Shown: one piece after another, positions 1 through 7,400 of the stretch | How positions within the stretch are numbered: position 1 is the stretch's first letter | Layout: the number at the start of each line of letters is the position of its first letter | Assembly: GCA_964448115.1 (NCBI GenBank) | Contig: CAYUVA010000036.1 | Coordinates: 35,964 to 49,493, forward strand | Origin: CAYUVA01 sp964448115 [NCBI: uncultured bacterium] | Lineage (GTDB): Bacteria > CAYUVA01 | Length of the DNA stretch: 13,530 bases | Direction: 5' to 3' | The notes under the pieces: generated by a model | What the model saw: only the letters and a program-made list of their open reading frames with translations | What the model was told of the DNA's origin: nothing | Database searches by the model: none | Made by a program: the position numbers and the translations under genes

Positions 1-437
1 CTGAAAATAGGAAGCTTCTGCGAGACCACCAGGCTGTTGAAGACATCGATCATCGGGATGCCAGTATGTACCATCCTTCTTGGAATGATCCGCTTAGCCG
101 GATTGAACGAAGGTCCGGCTATCTCTATATTCTCTCCCGGCGGACTTGGTTTGCCGTCTCTTGGCTCTCCACCGCCGGTAAAGATGCGTCCCAGCAGGTT
201 CTCGCTAAAGGGGATCTCCATCCTTCGACCTAGGAACTCCACCTCGTCGTTGGTGCTTATCCCCTTGGTGCCATTGAAGACCTGGAGCGAGACCCGGTCT
301 CCATCGAGCCTGATGACCTGAGCCAGTGATGGATTTTGTCCTCGAATCAAAGCCAGTTCATTGTAGGAAATACCCTTGGCGCGTACAGTAATTACATTTC
401 CAGCGATATTATCTATCCTGTTATATTTCTTTCTCAT
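1..437 (-). CDS. atpB: V/A-type ATPase subunit B, N-terminal 145 codons (cut by window edge)
   Basis: Non-catalytic nucleotide-binding subunit of the V1/A1 head, alternating with subunit A in the hexameric ring. It begins [20 protein letters not shown] and runs open to base 1. Visible are the N-terminal beta-barrel domain (about residues 1-75: [22 protein letters not shown]), the family segment [20 protein letters not shown], and the start of the nucleotide-binding domain with [19 protein letters not shown] and QKLPIF, which match V-type B subunits. The full protein is normally about 430-470 residues, so roughly two thirds lies outside the window. Its ATG overlaps the TGA of atpA in an ATGA arrangement (434-437), which implies translational coupling. 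It is the fourth gene of the ATPase operon; in related bacteria atpD, atpI and atpK follow. Confidence 0.95.
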   Translation of the reverse strand, partial: MRKKYNRIDNIAGNVITVRAKGISYNELALIRGQNPSLAQVIRLDGDRVSLQVFNGTKGISTNDEVEFLGRRMEIPFSENLLGRIFTGGGEPRDGKPSPPGENIEIAGPSFNPAKRIIPRRMVHTGIPMIDVFNSLVVSQKLPIF

Positions 438-2161
438 TTTGCCAATGAACCTATCATGTTGATAATCTTTTCCTTGATTTGCTTGAAGTCGTCGGATTCG
501 AAAGGCGTATAGTTCCATTCCAGAAAGAGTTCCTGGAAGCTCATTAGTTTGTCGAAAGCCTGGTCTTTATCCTCAAAATCGAACTTTGCATCCAGGAATC
601 TCAAGATGACATCATAGACCTGAACCTGCCGTTGTTTGGGGCAGGAGGCATCTACATCGTGAAAGGCGTTCTGCTGCAGATAAACTCTATCGAGTATCTC
701 GGACTTGAGGTAGAGAATGTATTCATCTGTGCTTATTCCTTCGCGCCCGATCACGGTCATCATCTGCGCCACCTCGTTGCCTTTTCTAAGGATCATCTTT
801 CCCTTATCGACCTTTTGCTCATCAATGATCCCTTTTGATTTGCTCCAGCTATCCAGCGGGTCGATAGCCGGGTATCTCCTGGCGTCGGAGCGAGCCCTGG
901 ACAGCCCGTGAAAGGCTTTTACCACCTTCAGCGTCCCTTGTGTAACCGGCTCGTTGAAGTTTCCGCCAGCCGGGCTTACCGTTCCACCGATGGTCAGTGA
1001 GCCTATTGAGCCGTCAACATTTATCACCCTTCCGGCTCTTTCATAGAACTCTGCTATGCGGGACTCCAGGTATGCGGGGAAAGCCTCCTCGCCGGGGATC
1101 TCTTCCAGCCTGCCGCTCATCTCCCTGAGCGCCTGCGCCCAGCGTGAGGTTGAATCAGCTAAAAGAAGCACATCCAAGCCCATGGCTCGATAATACTCGC
1201 CGATGGATGCCGCGGTATAGACCGATGCGTCCCTTGCCGCCACCGGCATCGAGCTTGTATTGCATATAATGATCGTGCGCTCCATGAGCGATTTCCCTGT
1301 GCGCGGATCCTCCAGCACAGGGAACTCGCGCAGGGTCTCCACCACCTCGCCGGCTCGTTCTCCGCAGGCGGCGATGATAACTATATCGATGTCTGCGTGT
1401 CGGCTGGTGATCTGCTGCAGAACGGTCTTGCCAGCGCCGAAGGGACCCGGTATGCAGTAGGTTCCACCCTTTACTATGGGAAAAAAGGTATCGATTATCC
1501 GCTGGGTTGTGATCAGGTTCTCGGTTGGCGCCAGCCTTTCCTTGTAAACCTTGTTGGAGATCTTTACCGGCCAGTGCTGCATCATGGTTAACTCTTTCTG
1601 GTTGCCGGAGCCATCAATTATCCTGGCGATGACCTCCTCTACAGTGTACTCGCCCTGGTTTGCAATCCATTCGAGCTTGTATTGTCCCTTGAGCAGAAAA
1701 GGAGCCTTGATCTTATGGGTAAAATAGTTCTCCTTGGTGGCTCCCAGTGTGCTACCGGCTTGTATGATTTCTCCTGCCTTGGCTGTGGGGGTGAACTTCC
1801 ACTTGGCGCTTTTATCCAAGCCGGGCATATAAAGCCCTCGTTTCAGGAAATATCCTGCCTTTTCAGCAAGTTCGGGCAGGGGATTCTGAAGTCCATCATA
1901 TATCATGGATAAAAGTCCAGGACCAAGCTCAACCGATAGCAGCTCGTCGGTGAACTCGACAGCATCACCGACTCGCAGCCCCCTGGTATCCTCGAAGACC
2001 TGTAGGTCGGCGATATCCCCCTGTACTCGTATGACCTCGGACTTTAGTCTTGTCCCTCCGATGATCGCATAAGCAACCTCGTTCTGTCGCACATTGCCGG
2101 TAAATTTTACCGAGATCATGTTTCCGTTTATCGCAACGATGTAGTTGTGGTTATTCCCCAC
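434..2161 (-). CDS. atpA: V/A-type ATPase catalytic subunit A (GTG start preferred, 575 aa)
   Basis: Catalytic subunit of the membrane V/A-type ATPase, which couples ATP synthesis or hydrolysis to H+ or Na+ movement. Numbered from the GTG, the P-loop GPFGAGKT is at about 239-246, ACGERAGEV at 265-273 and the Walker B region [20 protein letters not shown] at 332-351. The segment [16 protein letters not shown] at 396-411, followed by [21 protein letters not shown], is the signature of the spirochaete/chlamydia/Bacteroidetes branch (archaeal-type proteins have PPGGDFSEP). The frame is open back to an ATG at 2230, but the GTG at 2161 has a perfect GGAGG (2167-2171) five bases upstream and gives [18 protein letters not shown], close to the usual family N-terminus; the longer start would overlap the upstream gene by 80 bases. 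It overlaps that gene by 11 nt and atpB by 4 nt. Function is very secure; the start is an inference. Confidence 0.96.
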   Translation of the reverse strand: MGNNHNYIVAINGNMISVKFTGNVRQNEVAYAIIGGTRLKSEVIRVQGDIADLQVFEDTRGLRVGDAVEFTDELLSVELGPGLLSMIYDGLQNPLPELAEKAGYFLKRGLYMPGLDKSAKWKFTPTAKAGEIIQAGSTLGATKENYFTHKIKAPFLLKGQYKLEWIANQGEYTVEEVIARIIDGSGNQKELTMMQHWPVKISNKVYKERLAPTENLITTQRIIDTFFPIVKGGTYCIPGPFGAGKTVLQQITSRHADIDIVIIAACGERAGEVVETLREFPVLEDPRTGKSLMERTIIICNTSSMPVAARDASVYTAASIGEYYRAMGLDVLLLADSTSRWAQALREMSGRLEEIPGEEAFPAYLESRIAEFYERAGRVINVDGSIGSLTIGGTVSPAGGNFNEPVTQGTLKVVKAFHGLSRARSDARRYPAIDPLDSWSKSKGIIDEQKVDKGKMILRKGNEVAQMMTVIGREGISTDEYILYLKSEILDRVYLQQNAFHDVDASCPKQRQVQVYDVILRFLDAKFDFEDKDQAFDKLMSFQELFLEWNYTPFESDDFKQIKEKIINMIGSLAK

Positions 2162-2927
2162 CGTATCCTCCCACGATTGCCTGTAGGTATTGTTGTCCTT
2201 TATCCGCATCCAGCGCTCTTGAGGTTTCATTTATCATAAGCTGCAATACATAAGCATCGATGTGATTTATATCGAAATGAGAATGCTGGGCAAGCCTTTG
2301 TAGCATCTCGAATTTTCTGCTATCTATCTCCAATGCGAGATCTAGCAATCGATAATTCTCGAAGATCCCCTTAATCTCGTAAGCCCACTGGTAATACAAT
2401 CCTATGCCGAAATCGTGTTGTTTCCTGTGTTTGTATATCGTATTTATCAGCTCATCGTCGTATTGGGTAAGGTGTTCGAGATCCCTATCCAGGCTCTGAT
2501 TGCGCATCATGGCGCAGGCAACCCGAAAAGCAAGCTCGTTTTCTGCCCATAAAGATATCGTCCTGCCGTTGAAGCGCATCCCCTCAAGCAGGTACTTTAT
2601 CCAAAGCTGTTCCATTATCGCAGGTATCTCGGTATCCTTTTGTTTGGATAGCTCCAGCCAATGTGGGGGTAGCATCTCTGGTGCATTTTCACTGTTAAAT
2701 GCCCATTGCGGTATATTACCAGTAGAGAAATGTGGCTCGATCCCATAAAGATAATTCTCGAAGTTCTTAAGATCCAATTGTCGCCGGATATACTCGAGGT
2801 GTCTAACATCATCGCCGACCAGGTTCTCCTCGATATGTTCAATCAGGTATGCAGCATCATAAGACTTATGCTCCCTGAATGCTATTGGGGGGAGCGATGT
2901 AACTAGATAATAATACTGGATGAGCAT
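2151..2927 (-). CDS. DUF2764-type protein of the V-ATPase operon (258 aa)
   Basis: A soluble, helix-rich protein with no signal peptide or membrane segment. It opens MLIQYYYLVTSLPPIAF, the aromatic N-terminus followed by SLP that is typical of the DUF2764 family. Members sit between atpE and atpA in V-ATPase operons of chlamydiae, spirochaetes and Bacteroidetes, exactly the position seen here. By its conserved location it is probably a structural or assembly component of this ATPase branch, perhaps replacing subunits C or F, which are absent here. That role is inference: no catalytic motif is visible. The start is three bases after the atpE stop and lacks a clear Shine-Dalgarno, so translation is probably coupled. 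The 3' end (GGYGGE) carries the ribosome binding site and GTG start of atpA. The body is rich in charged residues and aromatics (WIKYLLEGMRFNGRTISLW). Confidence 0.85.
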   Translation of the reverse strand: MLIQYYYLVTSLPPIAFREHKSYDAAYLIEHIEENLVGDDVRHLEYIRRQLDLKNFENYLYGIEPHFSTGNIPQWAFNSENAPEMLPPHWLELSKQKDTEIPAIMEQLWIKYLLEGMRFNGRTISLWAENELAFRVACAMMRNQSLDRDLEHLTQYDDELINTIYKHRKQHDFGIGLYYQWAYEIKGIFENYRLLDLALEIDSRKFEMLQRLAQHSHFDINHIDAYVLQLMINETSRALDADKGQQYLQAIVGGYGGE

Positions 2928-2930
2928 TGG

Positions 2931-3542
2931 CTATTCTTGGTTGAAGATCTTTTGCTCTATCTGCTTTCCGTACATGGTGGAGAATAGTTCCAATAGCGCC
3001 TGGTCGGTAAAGTCGTAGTAATAATTGCTACCCTTGAAGCTGATCTTGAAGCCGCTTGCGATATTGGGATCAGGCTTGATTTCCAGGGATCCTGCTATGG
3101 CATCATGAGCCTCTGCTATAAGCTGATCCTTGAGCTTCTCGTAGTCTTCCTCGCCCAGATAAGCCTGAAAGGTCTTGTTTTGGGTTTCTTCATCGAGGCA
3201 GCTTATTACTTTAAGCACTGCCTGCTTGATGAATTCGGGATCCCTGGTGAGTGAAAGGATCGCTGAGTCTATGCTTTTTCGCAGGATCGACTGTATGGTT
3301 GAGTTCTTAAGCGCGATCAAGGTGTCCCTGACCGCCTGCTCTAGCTTGACCTGGTGTGCTTGATACTGTTTTTCAAGCTCTTGTTGACTCTGGTTTTTAA
3401 TCCTTTGAGCTTCTTGCTTTGCTTCCTCGATTATTTTATCGGCGGTCTCTTGTGCTTCCTTGAGAATCTGTTGAGCCTTCTGTTCCGCCTGCCGAACCCG
3501 TTCGTTAAGCTGCTCTACTATCTTCTTTAAGTCCTGTTCCAT
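2931..3542 (-). CDS. atpE: V/A-type ATPase subunit E (peripheral stalk, 203 aa)
   Basis: Peripheral-stalk subunit linking the catalytic head to the membrane sector. About residues 1-75 are almost entirely charged or Gln/Ala residues with heptad character (VRQAEQKAQQILKEAQETAD, then EEAKQEAQRIKNQSQQELEK), a long coiled coil as in E/NtpE proteins. The C-terminal part is globular and ends with GFKISFKGSNYYYDFTDQAL, which resembles the chlamydia/spirochaete-type E subunit end (YDFTDEAL-like). Length is normal for the family (about 190-210). It is the first gene of the operon, about 30 bases below an extended -10 promoter. The ribosome binding site is weak: AGGAG lies about 14 bases upstream and only AGG is closer. 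The name rests on composition, C-terminal motif and operon position, because coiled-coil proteins have low sequence specificity. Confidence 0.9.
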   Translation of the reverse strand: MEQDLKKIVEQLNERVRQAEQKAQQILKEAQETADKIIEEAKQEAQRIKNQSQQELEKQYQAHQVKLEQAVRDTLIALKNSTIQSILRKSIDSAILSLTRDPEFIKQAVLKVISCLDEETQNKTFQAYLGEEDYEKLKDQLIAEAHDAIAGSLEIKPDPNIASGFKISFKGSNYYYDFTDQALLELFSTMYGKQIEQKIFNQE

Positions 3543-3579
3543 CTTACTAGCCTAAGCTCCTGGCTCAAAAGTTCTTTCA

Positions 3580-3588
3580 ATTATAGCA
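3580..3588 (-). promoter_or_regulatory. Extended -10 promoter of the V-ATPase operon
   Basis: On the minus strand the sequence reads TGCTATAAT: a perfect -10 hexamer with the TGn extension. No good -35 hexamer lies 16-18 bases upstream, which fits an extended -10 promoter. Transcription would begin near 3573, giving a leader of about 30 bases before atpE. Assigned by motif only. Confidence 0.6.
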
Positions 3589-3651
3589 AGCTTAACTTTA
3601 TAACATTTAATTTTTTCTCCGGCAAATTTTTATTTATCGTTCCAAGATGCA

Positions 3652-3680
3652 TTGACGCTGAGGGTGTGAGGTGTTAATCT
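3652..3680 (+). promoter_or_regulatory. Candidate promoter of the MscS-family gene
   Basis: TTGACG (3652-3657, five of six -35 bases) is followed after 17 bases by TAATCT (3675-3680), a poor -10. It would start a short leader of about 18 bases before the channel gene at 3705 and diverges from the ATPase promoter. Tentative. Confidence 0.35.
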
Positions 3681-3704
3681 CTAGGTATCCTTATTCAACA
3701 TGCG

Positions 3705-4655
3705 ATGCTAAAGCTATTAGATTTCATAGAGTCCTCGACGGGAATTACACCCGACCTCCAGATCAAGCTTTTCAACTCGTTGGGTATCATAATATTGCTT
3801 TGGCTGTTGAAGGTTCTAGCGGTCAAGCTGGTCTGGCGTCGCACCGATGATGTTCATACCCGTTACTTTTGGCGCAAAAGCATCACATATATAGTAGTTA
3901 TCCTCGGAATTATACTTGTAGGACGCGAATGGATAAGCGGTCTGAGAAACATGGGAACCTTTCTGGGGTTGCTGTCCGCTGGAATCGCCATTGCCCTTCG
4001 AGATCCGGTGGCAGATATCGCTGGATGGCTTTTTATAATAGCTAGACGACCCTTTACCATCGGAGATCGCGTCCAGATCGGCGAACATTCCGGAGATGTA
4101 ATCGATATCCGAGTATTCCAGTTCACCTTGATGGAGATCGGTAACTGGGTCGATGCGGACCAGAGCACGGGAAGGGTCATCCATATACCAAACCTACGGA
4201 TCTTCACCCACACACTGTCAAACTACAGCAAGGGATTCCAGTATATCTGGAACGAGATCCCAGTGCTAATTACCTTCGAGAGCAATTGGCGCAAAGCGAA
4301 GGAGATCCTGACCGATATCGCAAATGGGCACGCAGCCGATATTAGCAAGCTAGCCGAGGAAAAGGTTAAGGAGGCGAGCCGTAAGTTCCTTATCTTTTAC
4401 TCAAAGTTGACTCCGATAGTCTATACAGCCGTGAAAGATAGCGGAGTGATGCTTACCATACGCTATCTTTGTGAGCCTAGAACGAGGCGGGGAACCTCAG
4501 GGTCGATATGGGAAGCTATACTTGATGAATTCGCCAAGCACGACGACATCGACTTTGCCTATCCGACAACCCGCATGTACCTGAATCCGATAGAGGGGAA
4601 GCCGGGTACTGTCAAACATAATCCTGACAATGGTAATGACCAAGAGGGCTTATGA
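3705..4655 (+). CDS. MscS-family mechanosensitive channel (316 aa)
   Basis: Inner-membrane channel protein that probably opens under membrane tension to release solutes during osmotic downshift. There are three membrane segments at about 22-44, 58-75 and 82-112. The third is the pore-lining helix with small residues (GTFLGLLSAGIAIALRDPVADIAG) and the hinge ARRPFTIGDRVQIG that marks MscS proteins. The soluble domain follows: GDVIDIRVFQFTLMEIGNWV, then STGRVIHIPN at 154-163 in place of the short TADGKIIVIPN loop, so the loop before the IPN motif is longer than in E. coli MscS. The C-terminal alpha/beta domain ends near 295 with a polar tail. The ATG at 3705 is the only usable start after an in-frame stop at 3675, and no good Shine-Dalgarno precedes it. 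The DUF2905 gene follows after three bases. Family is secure; the exact paralogue is not. Confidence 0.93.
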   Translation: MLKLLDFIESSTGITPDLQIKLFNSLGIIILLWLLKVLAVKLVWRRTDDVHTRYFWRKSITYIVVILGIILVGREWISGLRNMGTFLGLLSAGIAIALRDPVADIAGWLFIIARRPFTIGDRVQIGEHSGDVIDIRVFQFTLMEIGNWVDADQSTGRVIHIPNLRIFTHTLSNYSKGFQYIWNEIPVLITFESNWRKAKEILTDIANGHAADISKLAEEKVKEASRKFLIFYSKLTPIVYTAVKDSGVMLTIRYLCEPRTRRGTSGSIWEAILDEFAKHDDIDFAYPTTRMYLNPIEGKPGTVKHNPDNGNDQEGL

Positions 4656-4658
4656 TAG

Positions 4659-4886
4659 ATGTCCAGCTTCGATCTTACATCCATAGGAAGGATTCTGATC
4701 CTTGTAGGACTTCTGATTGCGGCATTGGGAGCTATTATATTTTTCCTGCCGGATATCCCCTATCTGGGGAAGCTGCCCGGAGATATACGAATCAAACGGG
4801 ATAACTTCACCATCTATATCCCAATCACTACCTGTATTTTGCTAAGCATCCTTATGACCATAATAATATCGTTGTTTAACCGCTAA
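4659..4886 (+). CDS. DUF2905 family small membrane protein (75 aa)
   Basis: A two-helix membrane protein: about residues 9-31 (GRILILVGLLIAALGAIIFF) and 52-72 (IYIPITTCILLSILMTIIIS). Between them lies the family signature LGKLPGDIRIKRDNFTIYIP, very close to the DUF2905 core (GRLPGDI with NFTFYFP). Length fits the family (about 65-75 residues). No biochemical role is established for the family. It starts three bases after the MscS-type gene stop, with GAGGG about ten bases upstream of the ATG and inside that gene, so the two are probably co-transcribed. An envelope or osmotic link is suggested only by that pairing. Confidence 0.87.
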   Translation: MSSFDLTSIGRILILVGLLIAALGAIIFFLPDIPYLGKLPGDIRIKRDNFTIYIPITTCILLSILMTIIISLFNR

Positions 4887-4903
4887 GAATATTTGTTGGC
4901 TGA

Positions 4904-4915
4904 CCTTGACCAAGG
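4904..4915. promoter_or_regulatory. Palindrome overlapping the glnS -35 box (possible operator)
   Basis: CCTTGACCAAGG is a perfect inverted repeat with five-base arms (CCTTG/CAAGG) around AC. It contains the -35 hexamer of the glnS promoter, a position where a repressor could act. It is short enough to occur by chance and no regulator is encoded nearby. Confidence 0.25.
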
Positions 4916-4933
4916 CAACCTCGCCATTATAAT
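4906..4933 (+). promoter_or_regulatory. sigma70-type promoter of glnS
   Basis: TTGACC (4906-4911, five of six) and a perfect TATAAT (4928-4933) are separated by 16 bases. Transcription would begin near 4940, giving a leader of about 43 bases before glnS at 4983. This is the best-matching promoter in the window and separates glnS from the MscS/DUF2905 pair. Confidence 0.7.
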
Positions 4934-4982
4934 ACCCGTTGTTCTTCGTTATCTTAGCATCACTTCATAACCGGGGACAAAA

Positions 4983-6695
4983 ATGAAAAACGATGATAAT
5001 GAGAGTGCTTCCCCTCGGGGCAACTTCATAAGGGATATAATTGATGAGGATCTACGCAAGGGCACCTACGGTTCAAGGGTAGCCACACGCTTTCCACCCG
5101 AGCCGAATGGGTATTTGCACATAGGGCACGCCAAGGCGATCGTGCTGAACTTTGAGATTGCCAAGGACTATGGTGGAACCTGTAATCTTCGCTTCGACGA
5201 TACCAATCCGTTGACCGAACAGGCGGAGTTCGTGGAATCGATCAAGGAAGACATCCGCTGGCTCGGCTACGACTGGGAGGATCGCCTCTACTTCGCATCT
5301 GACTACTTCGAGCAGCTTTACCAGTGGGCGGTACAACTTATCAAAGAAGGCAAGGCTTATGTGGATAACCTAAGCGACGAGCAAATCAAGGAATACAGGG
5401 GCAACTATTACACCCCCGGCAAGGAAAGCCCGCAGCGGAATCGCTCGGTCGAGGAGAACCTGTCTCTCTTCCGAAGGATGCGGGAGGGGGAGTTTGCCGA
5501 TGGTCAGTATGTGCTTCGCGCCAAGATTGACATGAACGCCTCGAATATGAATATGCGAGATCCGCTGATGTACAGAATAAAACATGCCTCGCACCATAGA
5601 ACCGGCAACAAATGGTGCATCTATCCCATGTACGACTGGGCGCATGGACAGTCCGACGCCATCGAGAGGATCACTCATTCCTTGTGTACCCTTGAATTCC
5701 AGGATCACAGGCCCTTATACGACTGGTTCGTTCAGGCATTACACATTCCTTCCCCTCCCAAGCAGATCGAATTCGCCCGCCTAAACCTGACCTATACCGT
5801 GCTATCGAAGCGCTTCTTGAGTGAGCTGGTAAACAGGGGATATGTCGAGGGCTGGGATGACCCTAGAATGCCTACTATTTGCGGTTTGCGCCGTCGTGGA
5901 TATCCACCTGGGGCAATAAGGAACTTCTGCCGTAAGATCGGCATATCAAAGGTGGAACGGAACATCGATATAGAACTGCTCGAGGAGGAGGTGCGCCAGT
6001 ACCTAAACGAGACCGCAAAGAGGTACATGGCGGTATTGAAGCCACTCAAAGTAGTAATAGAAAACTTCCCCGCCGATAAGGATAGTATAGAACTCGATGC
6101 ACCATATCTTCCCGAGGATTTCAGCATGGGGGGCAGGAAAATATACCTGACCAGGGAGATCTTTGTGGAACAGGATGACTTCAGGGATCCTCCCCCCAAG
6201 AGGTGGCGAAGATTGGCGCCGGGCAGGGAGGTGCGACTTAGATACGGATGCCTGATCACCTGCAAGGATGTGATAAAAGACCCGCGCACCGGTCAGGTCA
6301 TCGAGCTTCGCTGCGTGATGGATCCTGATTCCATTGGCGGCGTCTCGCCTGATGGGCGAAAGGTCAGGGGGACGCTGCATTGGGTTTCGGCAGACCATAG
6401 TTTCAATGCACAGGTCAGGCTCTACGAAAGGCTCTTCAAGACGCCCAACCCGATGGATCTAAAGGAAGGAGAAACCATCTTCGATAAGCTGAATCCAGGA
6501 TCGCTCGAGATACTCGATGATTGCCGCCTGGAGCCAGCGCTGGCTGATGTCGAGCCGGGAGATATGATGCAGTTCGAGAGAATTGGATATTTCTGTGTGG
6601 ACACTAAGCACTCCAAGCCGGGAAAGCCGGTGTTCAACCGCTCGGTAACCTTGCGGGATACCTGGGCAAAGATAGAGAAAAAGCTCAATAGTTGA
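4983..6695 (+). CDS. glnS: Glutaminyl-tRNA synthetase (570 aa)
   Basis: Cytosolic class I aminoacyl-tRNA synthetase that charges tRNA-Gln with glutamine using ATP. The Rossmann-fold signature FPPEPNGYLHIGHAKA has HIGH at residues 46-49, and the KMSKS-equivalent is VLSKR at 273-277 (GlnRS proteins typically have MSKR). Characteristic GlnRS segments are CNLRFDDTNP (67-76), YPMYDWAHGQSDAIE (214-228), THSLCTLEF, and WDDPRMPTICGLRRRGY (291-307). The C-terminal anticodon-binding beta-barrels run from about 345 to the end (GREVRLRYGC, KVRGTLHWVSADH, FERIGYFCVDTKHS). Length is slightly above E. coli GlnRS (about 554). GGGGA lies about five bases upstream of the ATG. Many bacteria lack GlnRS and use the GatCAB route, so direct Gln-tRNA charging is expected here. 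No truncation or frameshift. Confidence 0.98.
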   Translation: MKNDDNESASPRGNFIRDIIDEDLRKGTYGSRVATRFPPEPNGYLHIGHAKAIVLNFEIAKDYGGTCNLRFDDTNPLTEQAEFVESIKEDIRWLGYDWEDRLYFASDYFEQLYQWAVQLIKEGKAYVDNLSDEQIKEYRGNYYTPGKESPQRNRSVEENLSLFRRMREGEFADGQYVLRAKIDMNASNMNMRDPLMYRIKHASHHRTGNKWCIYPMYDWAHGQSDAIERITHSLCTLEFQDHRPLYDWFVQALHIPSPPKQIEFARLNLTYTVLSKRFLSELVNRGYVEGWDDPRMPTICGLRRRGYPPGAIRNFCRKIGISKVERNIDIELLEEEVRQYLNETAKRYMAVLKPLKVVIENFPADKDSIELDAPYLPEDFSMGGRKIYLTREIFVEQDDFRDPPPKRWRRLAPGREVRLRYGCLITCKDVIKDPRTGQVIELRCVMDPDSIGGVSPDGRKVRGTLHWVSADHSFNAQVRLYERLFKTPNPMDLKEGETIFDKLNPGSLEILDDCRLEPALADVEPGDMMQFERIGYFCVDTKHSKPGKPVFNRSVTLRDTWAKIEKKLNS

Positions 6696-6743
6696 TGCAC
6701 AAGGTATCATGGCTCAATCGAGCTGTCTGAAAATGTCCTCCAG

Positions 6744-6773
6744 CCTGTTATTCTCAAAGCGAAGAACAGGTTT
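6744..6773 (+). terminator. Weak candidate terminator after glnS
   Basis: A stem of CCTGTT/AACAGG, an A-G mismatch, then TTC/GAA encloses a seven-base loop (TCAAAGC), followed by TTTATT. The stem is convincing (nine pairs) but the T run is short, so termination may be partial. It lies 49 bases past the glnS stop. The rest of 6696-6850 holds only AT-rich sequence with nothing else recognised. Confidence 0.4.
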
Positions 6774-6850
6774 ATTAACATAATTTCGGTGAGATGTTCA
6801 GTTATCTTTTTAACCTTTACTACATTATCTGCTTAATTCTTAAAAATTTA

Positions 6851-7045
6851 TTATAGCTCCTCTTTCAGCTTTTGCTCAGCCTTTTTTATCCCCTCGATAA
6901 AATTCTTCCATTCTTCGAGAGAAAAGGCACAACTTGCAGAGACATCGGTGGATGCCAGAAATAGACCGATCTCTTCACCATCATACTCTACGCCCATGCT
7001 GAGGAACTCGCCTATTTTGGTTTCTGGCAGCAATTTTTTGTTCAT
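6851..7045 (-). CDS. Unrecognised acidic small protein (64 aa)
   Basis: Not assigned to a family. The protein has Lys-rich ends and an acidic middle (KIGEFLSMGVEYDGEEIGLF), a predicted beta-rich N-terminal half, a SASCAFSLEEWKNF stretch with a single cysteine, and a C-terminal amphipathic helix rich in Lys and Glu. There is no signal peptide or membrane segment. It is probably real because AAAGGAG (7054-7060) sits eight bases before the ATG, and it follows a second small gene on the same strand by 16 bases. It converges with glnS. The pair has its own promoter near 7265-7294. Function unknown; a cytosolic accessory or regulatory protein is as far as the sequence allows. Confidence 0.62.
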   Translation of the reverse strand: MNKKLLPETKIGEFLSMGVEYDGEEIGLFLASTDVSASCAFSLEEWKNFIEGIKKAEQKLKEEL

Positions 7046-7061
7046 ACCTTATACTCCTTTG

Positions 7062-7217
7062 CTAAAATGGAAATTTCCAGACTTTTCTGATTATTTTTCT
7101 GCCCACATATTTGTTCTTAACCCGGCGAGCTATTCTTTTAGGATCTCCACTTGCGAGCTTCTCTATGTCGTTTGCAAGCCGAGCTAGTCGATAGAGAAAG
7201 CTGACTGTTTTGCCCAT
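7062..7217 (-). CDS. Small basic protein, 51 aa (first gene of micro-operon)
   Basis: A short gene encoding a strongly basic peptide that begins MGKTVSFLYRLARLANDIEK and contains SGDPKRIARRVKNKYVGRKI before an aromatic, hydrophobic tail (VWKFPF). The pattern of an N-terminal amphipathic helix, NDI, then a G-x-P-K-R-I-A-R-R stretch and a conserved-looking glycine resembles small Arg-rich hypothetical proteins found across many bacteria, some in mobile elements. That resemblance is from memory and unverified. No membrane or secretion signal. Start support is good: AGGGGG precedes the ATG by eight bases, and a promoter lies 48-77 bases upstream. The stop is followed at once by the Shine-Dalgarno of the 64-residue gene, so the two are co-translated. 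Nucleic-acid or ribosome binding is plausible from charge alone; function unknown. Confidence 0.62.
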   Translation of the reverse strand: MGKTVSFLYRLARLANDIEKLASGDPKRIARRVKNKYVGRKIIRKVWKFPF

Positions 7218-7262
7218 GATTATTACCCCCTATTTCTTATCAAAATTTCTACCATCTATCGA

Positions 7263-7274
7263 ATATTATAATAT
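7263..7274. promoter_or_regulatory. Palindromic AT box holding facing -10 elements
   Basis: ATATTATAATAT is a perfect 12-base palindrome. It contains TATAAT on the minus strand (7265-7270) and on the plus strand (7267-7272), and a second plus-strand TATAAT follows at 7272-7277. It could serve both the leftward micro-operon and rightward transcription towards pssA. No plus-strand -35 box is apparent, so the rightward promoter is uncertain. Confidence 0.35.
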
Positions 7275-7294
7275 AATTTCCTTGAACAGATCAA
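7265..7294 (-). promoter_or_regulatory. Promoter of the two-gene micro-operon
   Basis: On the minus strand TTGATC (7289-7294, four of six -35 bases) is followed by an 18-base spacer and a perfect TATAAT (7265-7270). Transcription would start near 7258, about 40 bases before the 51-residue gene. Confidence 0.55.
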
Positions 7295-7312
7295 ATAGCT
7301 AGGAGACTGATA

Positions 7313-7369
7313 ATGAAATTATACAAAGATATTTTGACAAGGTTTGTCTTCTTGAAATGTTTAACTTAA
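7313..7369 (+). CDS. Possible 18-codon leader ORF upstream of pssA
   Basis: The reading frame MKLYKDILTRFVFLKCLT starts seven bases after a strong AGGAG (7301-7305), ends in TAA and lies 31 bases before pssA. The Shine-Dalgarno is as good as any in the window. It could be a leader peptide coupling translation to pssA expression, or a chance ORF in AT-rich DNA. There is no run of one amino acid as in classical attenuators, and no alternative stem-loops are obvious. Low confidence. Confidence 0.25.
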   Translation: MKLYKDILTRFVFLKCLT

Positions 7370-7400
7370 AATAAGTAAGCATTCGACAGGAGCTTGATCT

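Noticed and set aside
3816-4213. Two open minus-strand frames of over 110 codons opposite the MscS-type gene
   Set aside because: They are frame shadows of the channel gene: low-complexity composition, no ribosome binding site, and no recognisable motif.
4895-4919. GTTG...CAAC stem enclosing CCTTGACCAAGG considered as a terminator after the DUF2905 gene
   Set aside because: The outer arms are separated by an unpaired bulge, there is no T run, and the sequence doubles as the glnS -35 region.
5792-6398. Minus-strand frames of 131 and 165 codons opposite glnS
   Set aside because: Ser/Arg-rich shadow translations of a well-conserved gene with no start signals.
6696-6850. Possible tRNA or small RNA between glnS and the micro-operon
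   Set aside because: No cloverleaf, no GGTTCGA-type T-loop and no CCA end; only the single weak stem-loop at 6744-6770.
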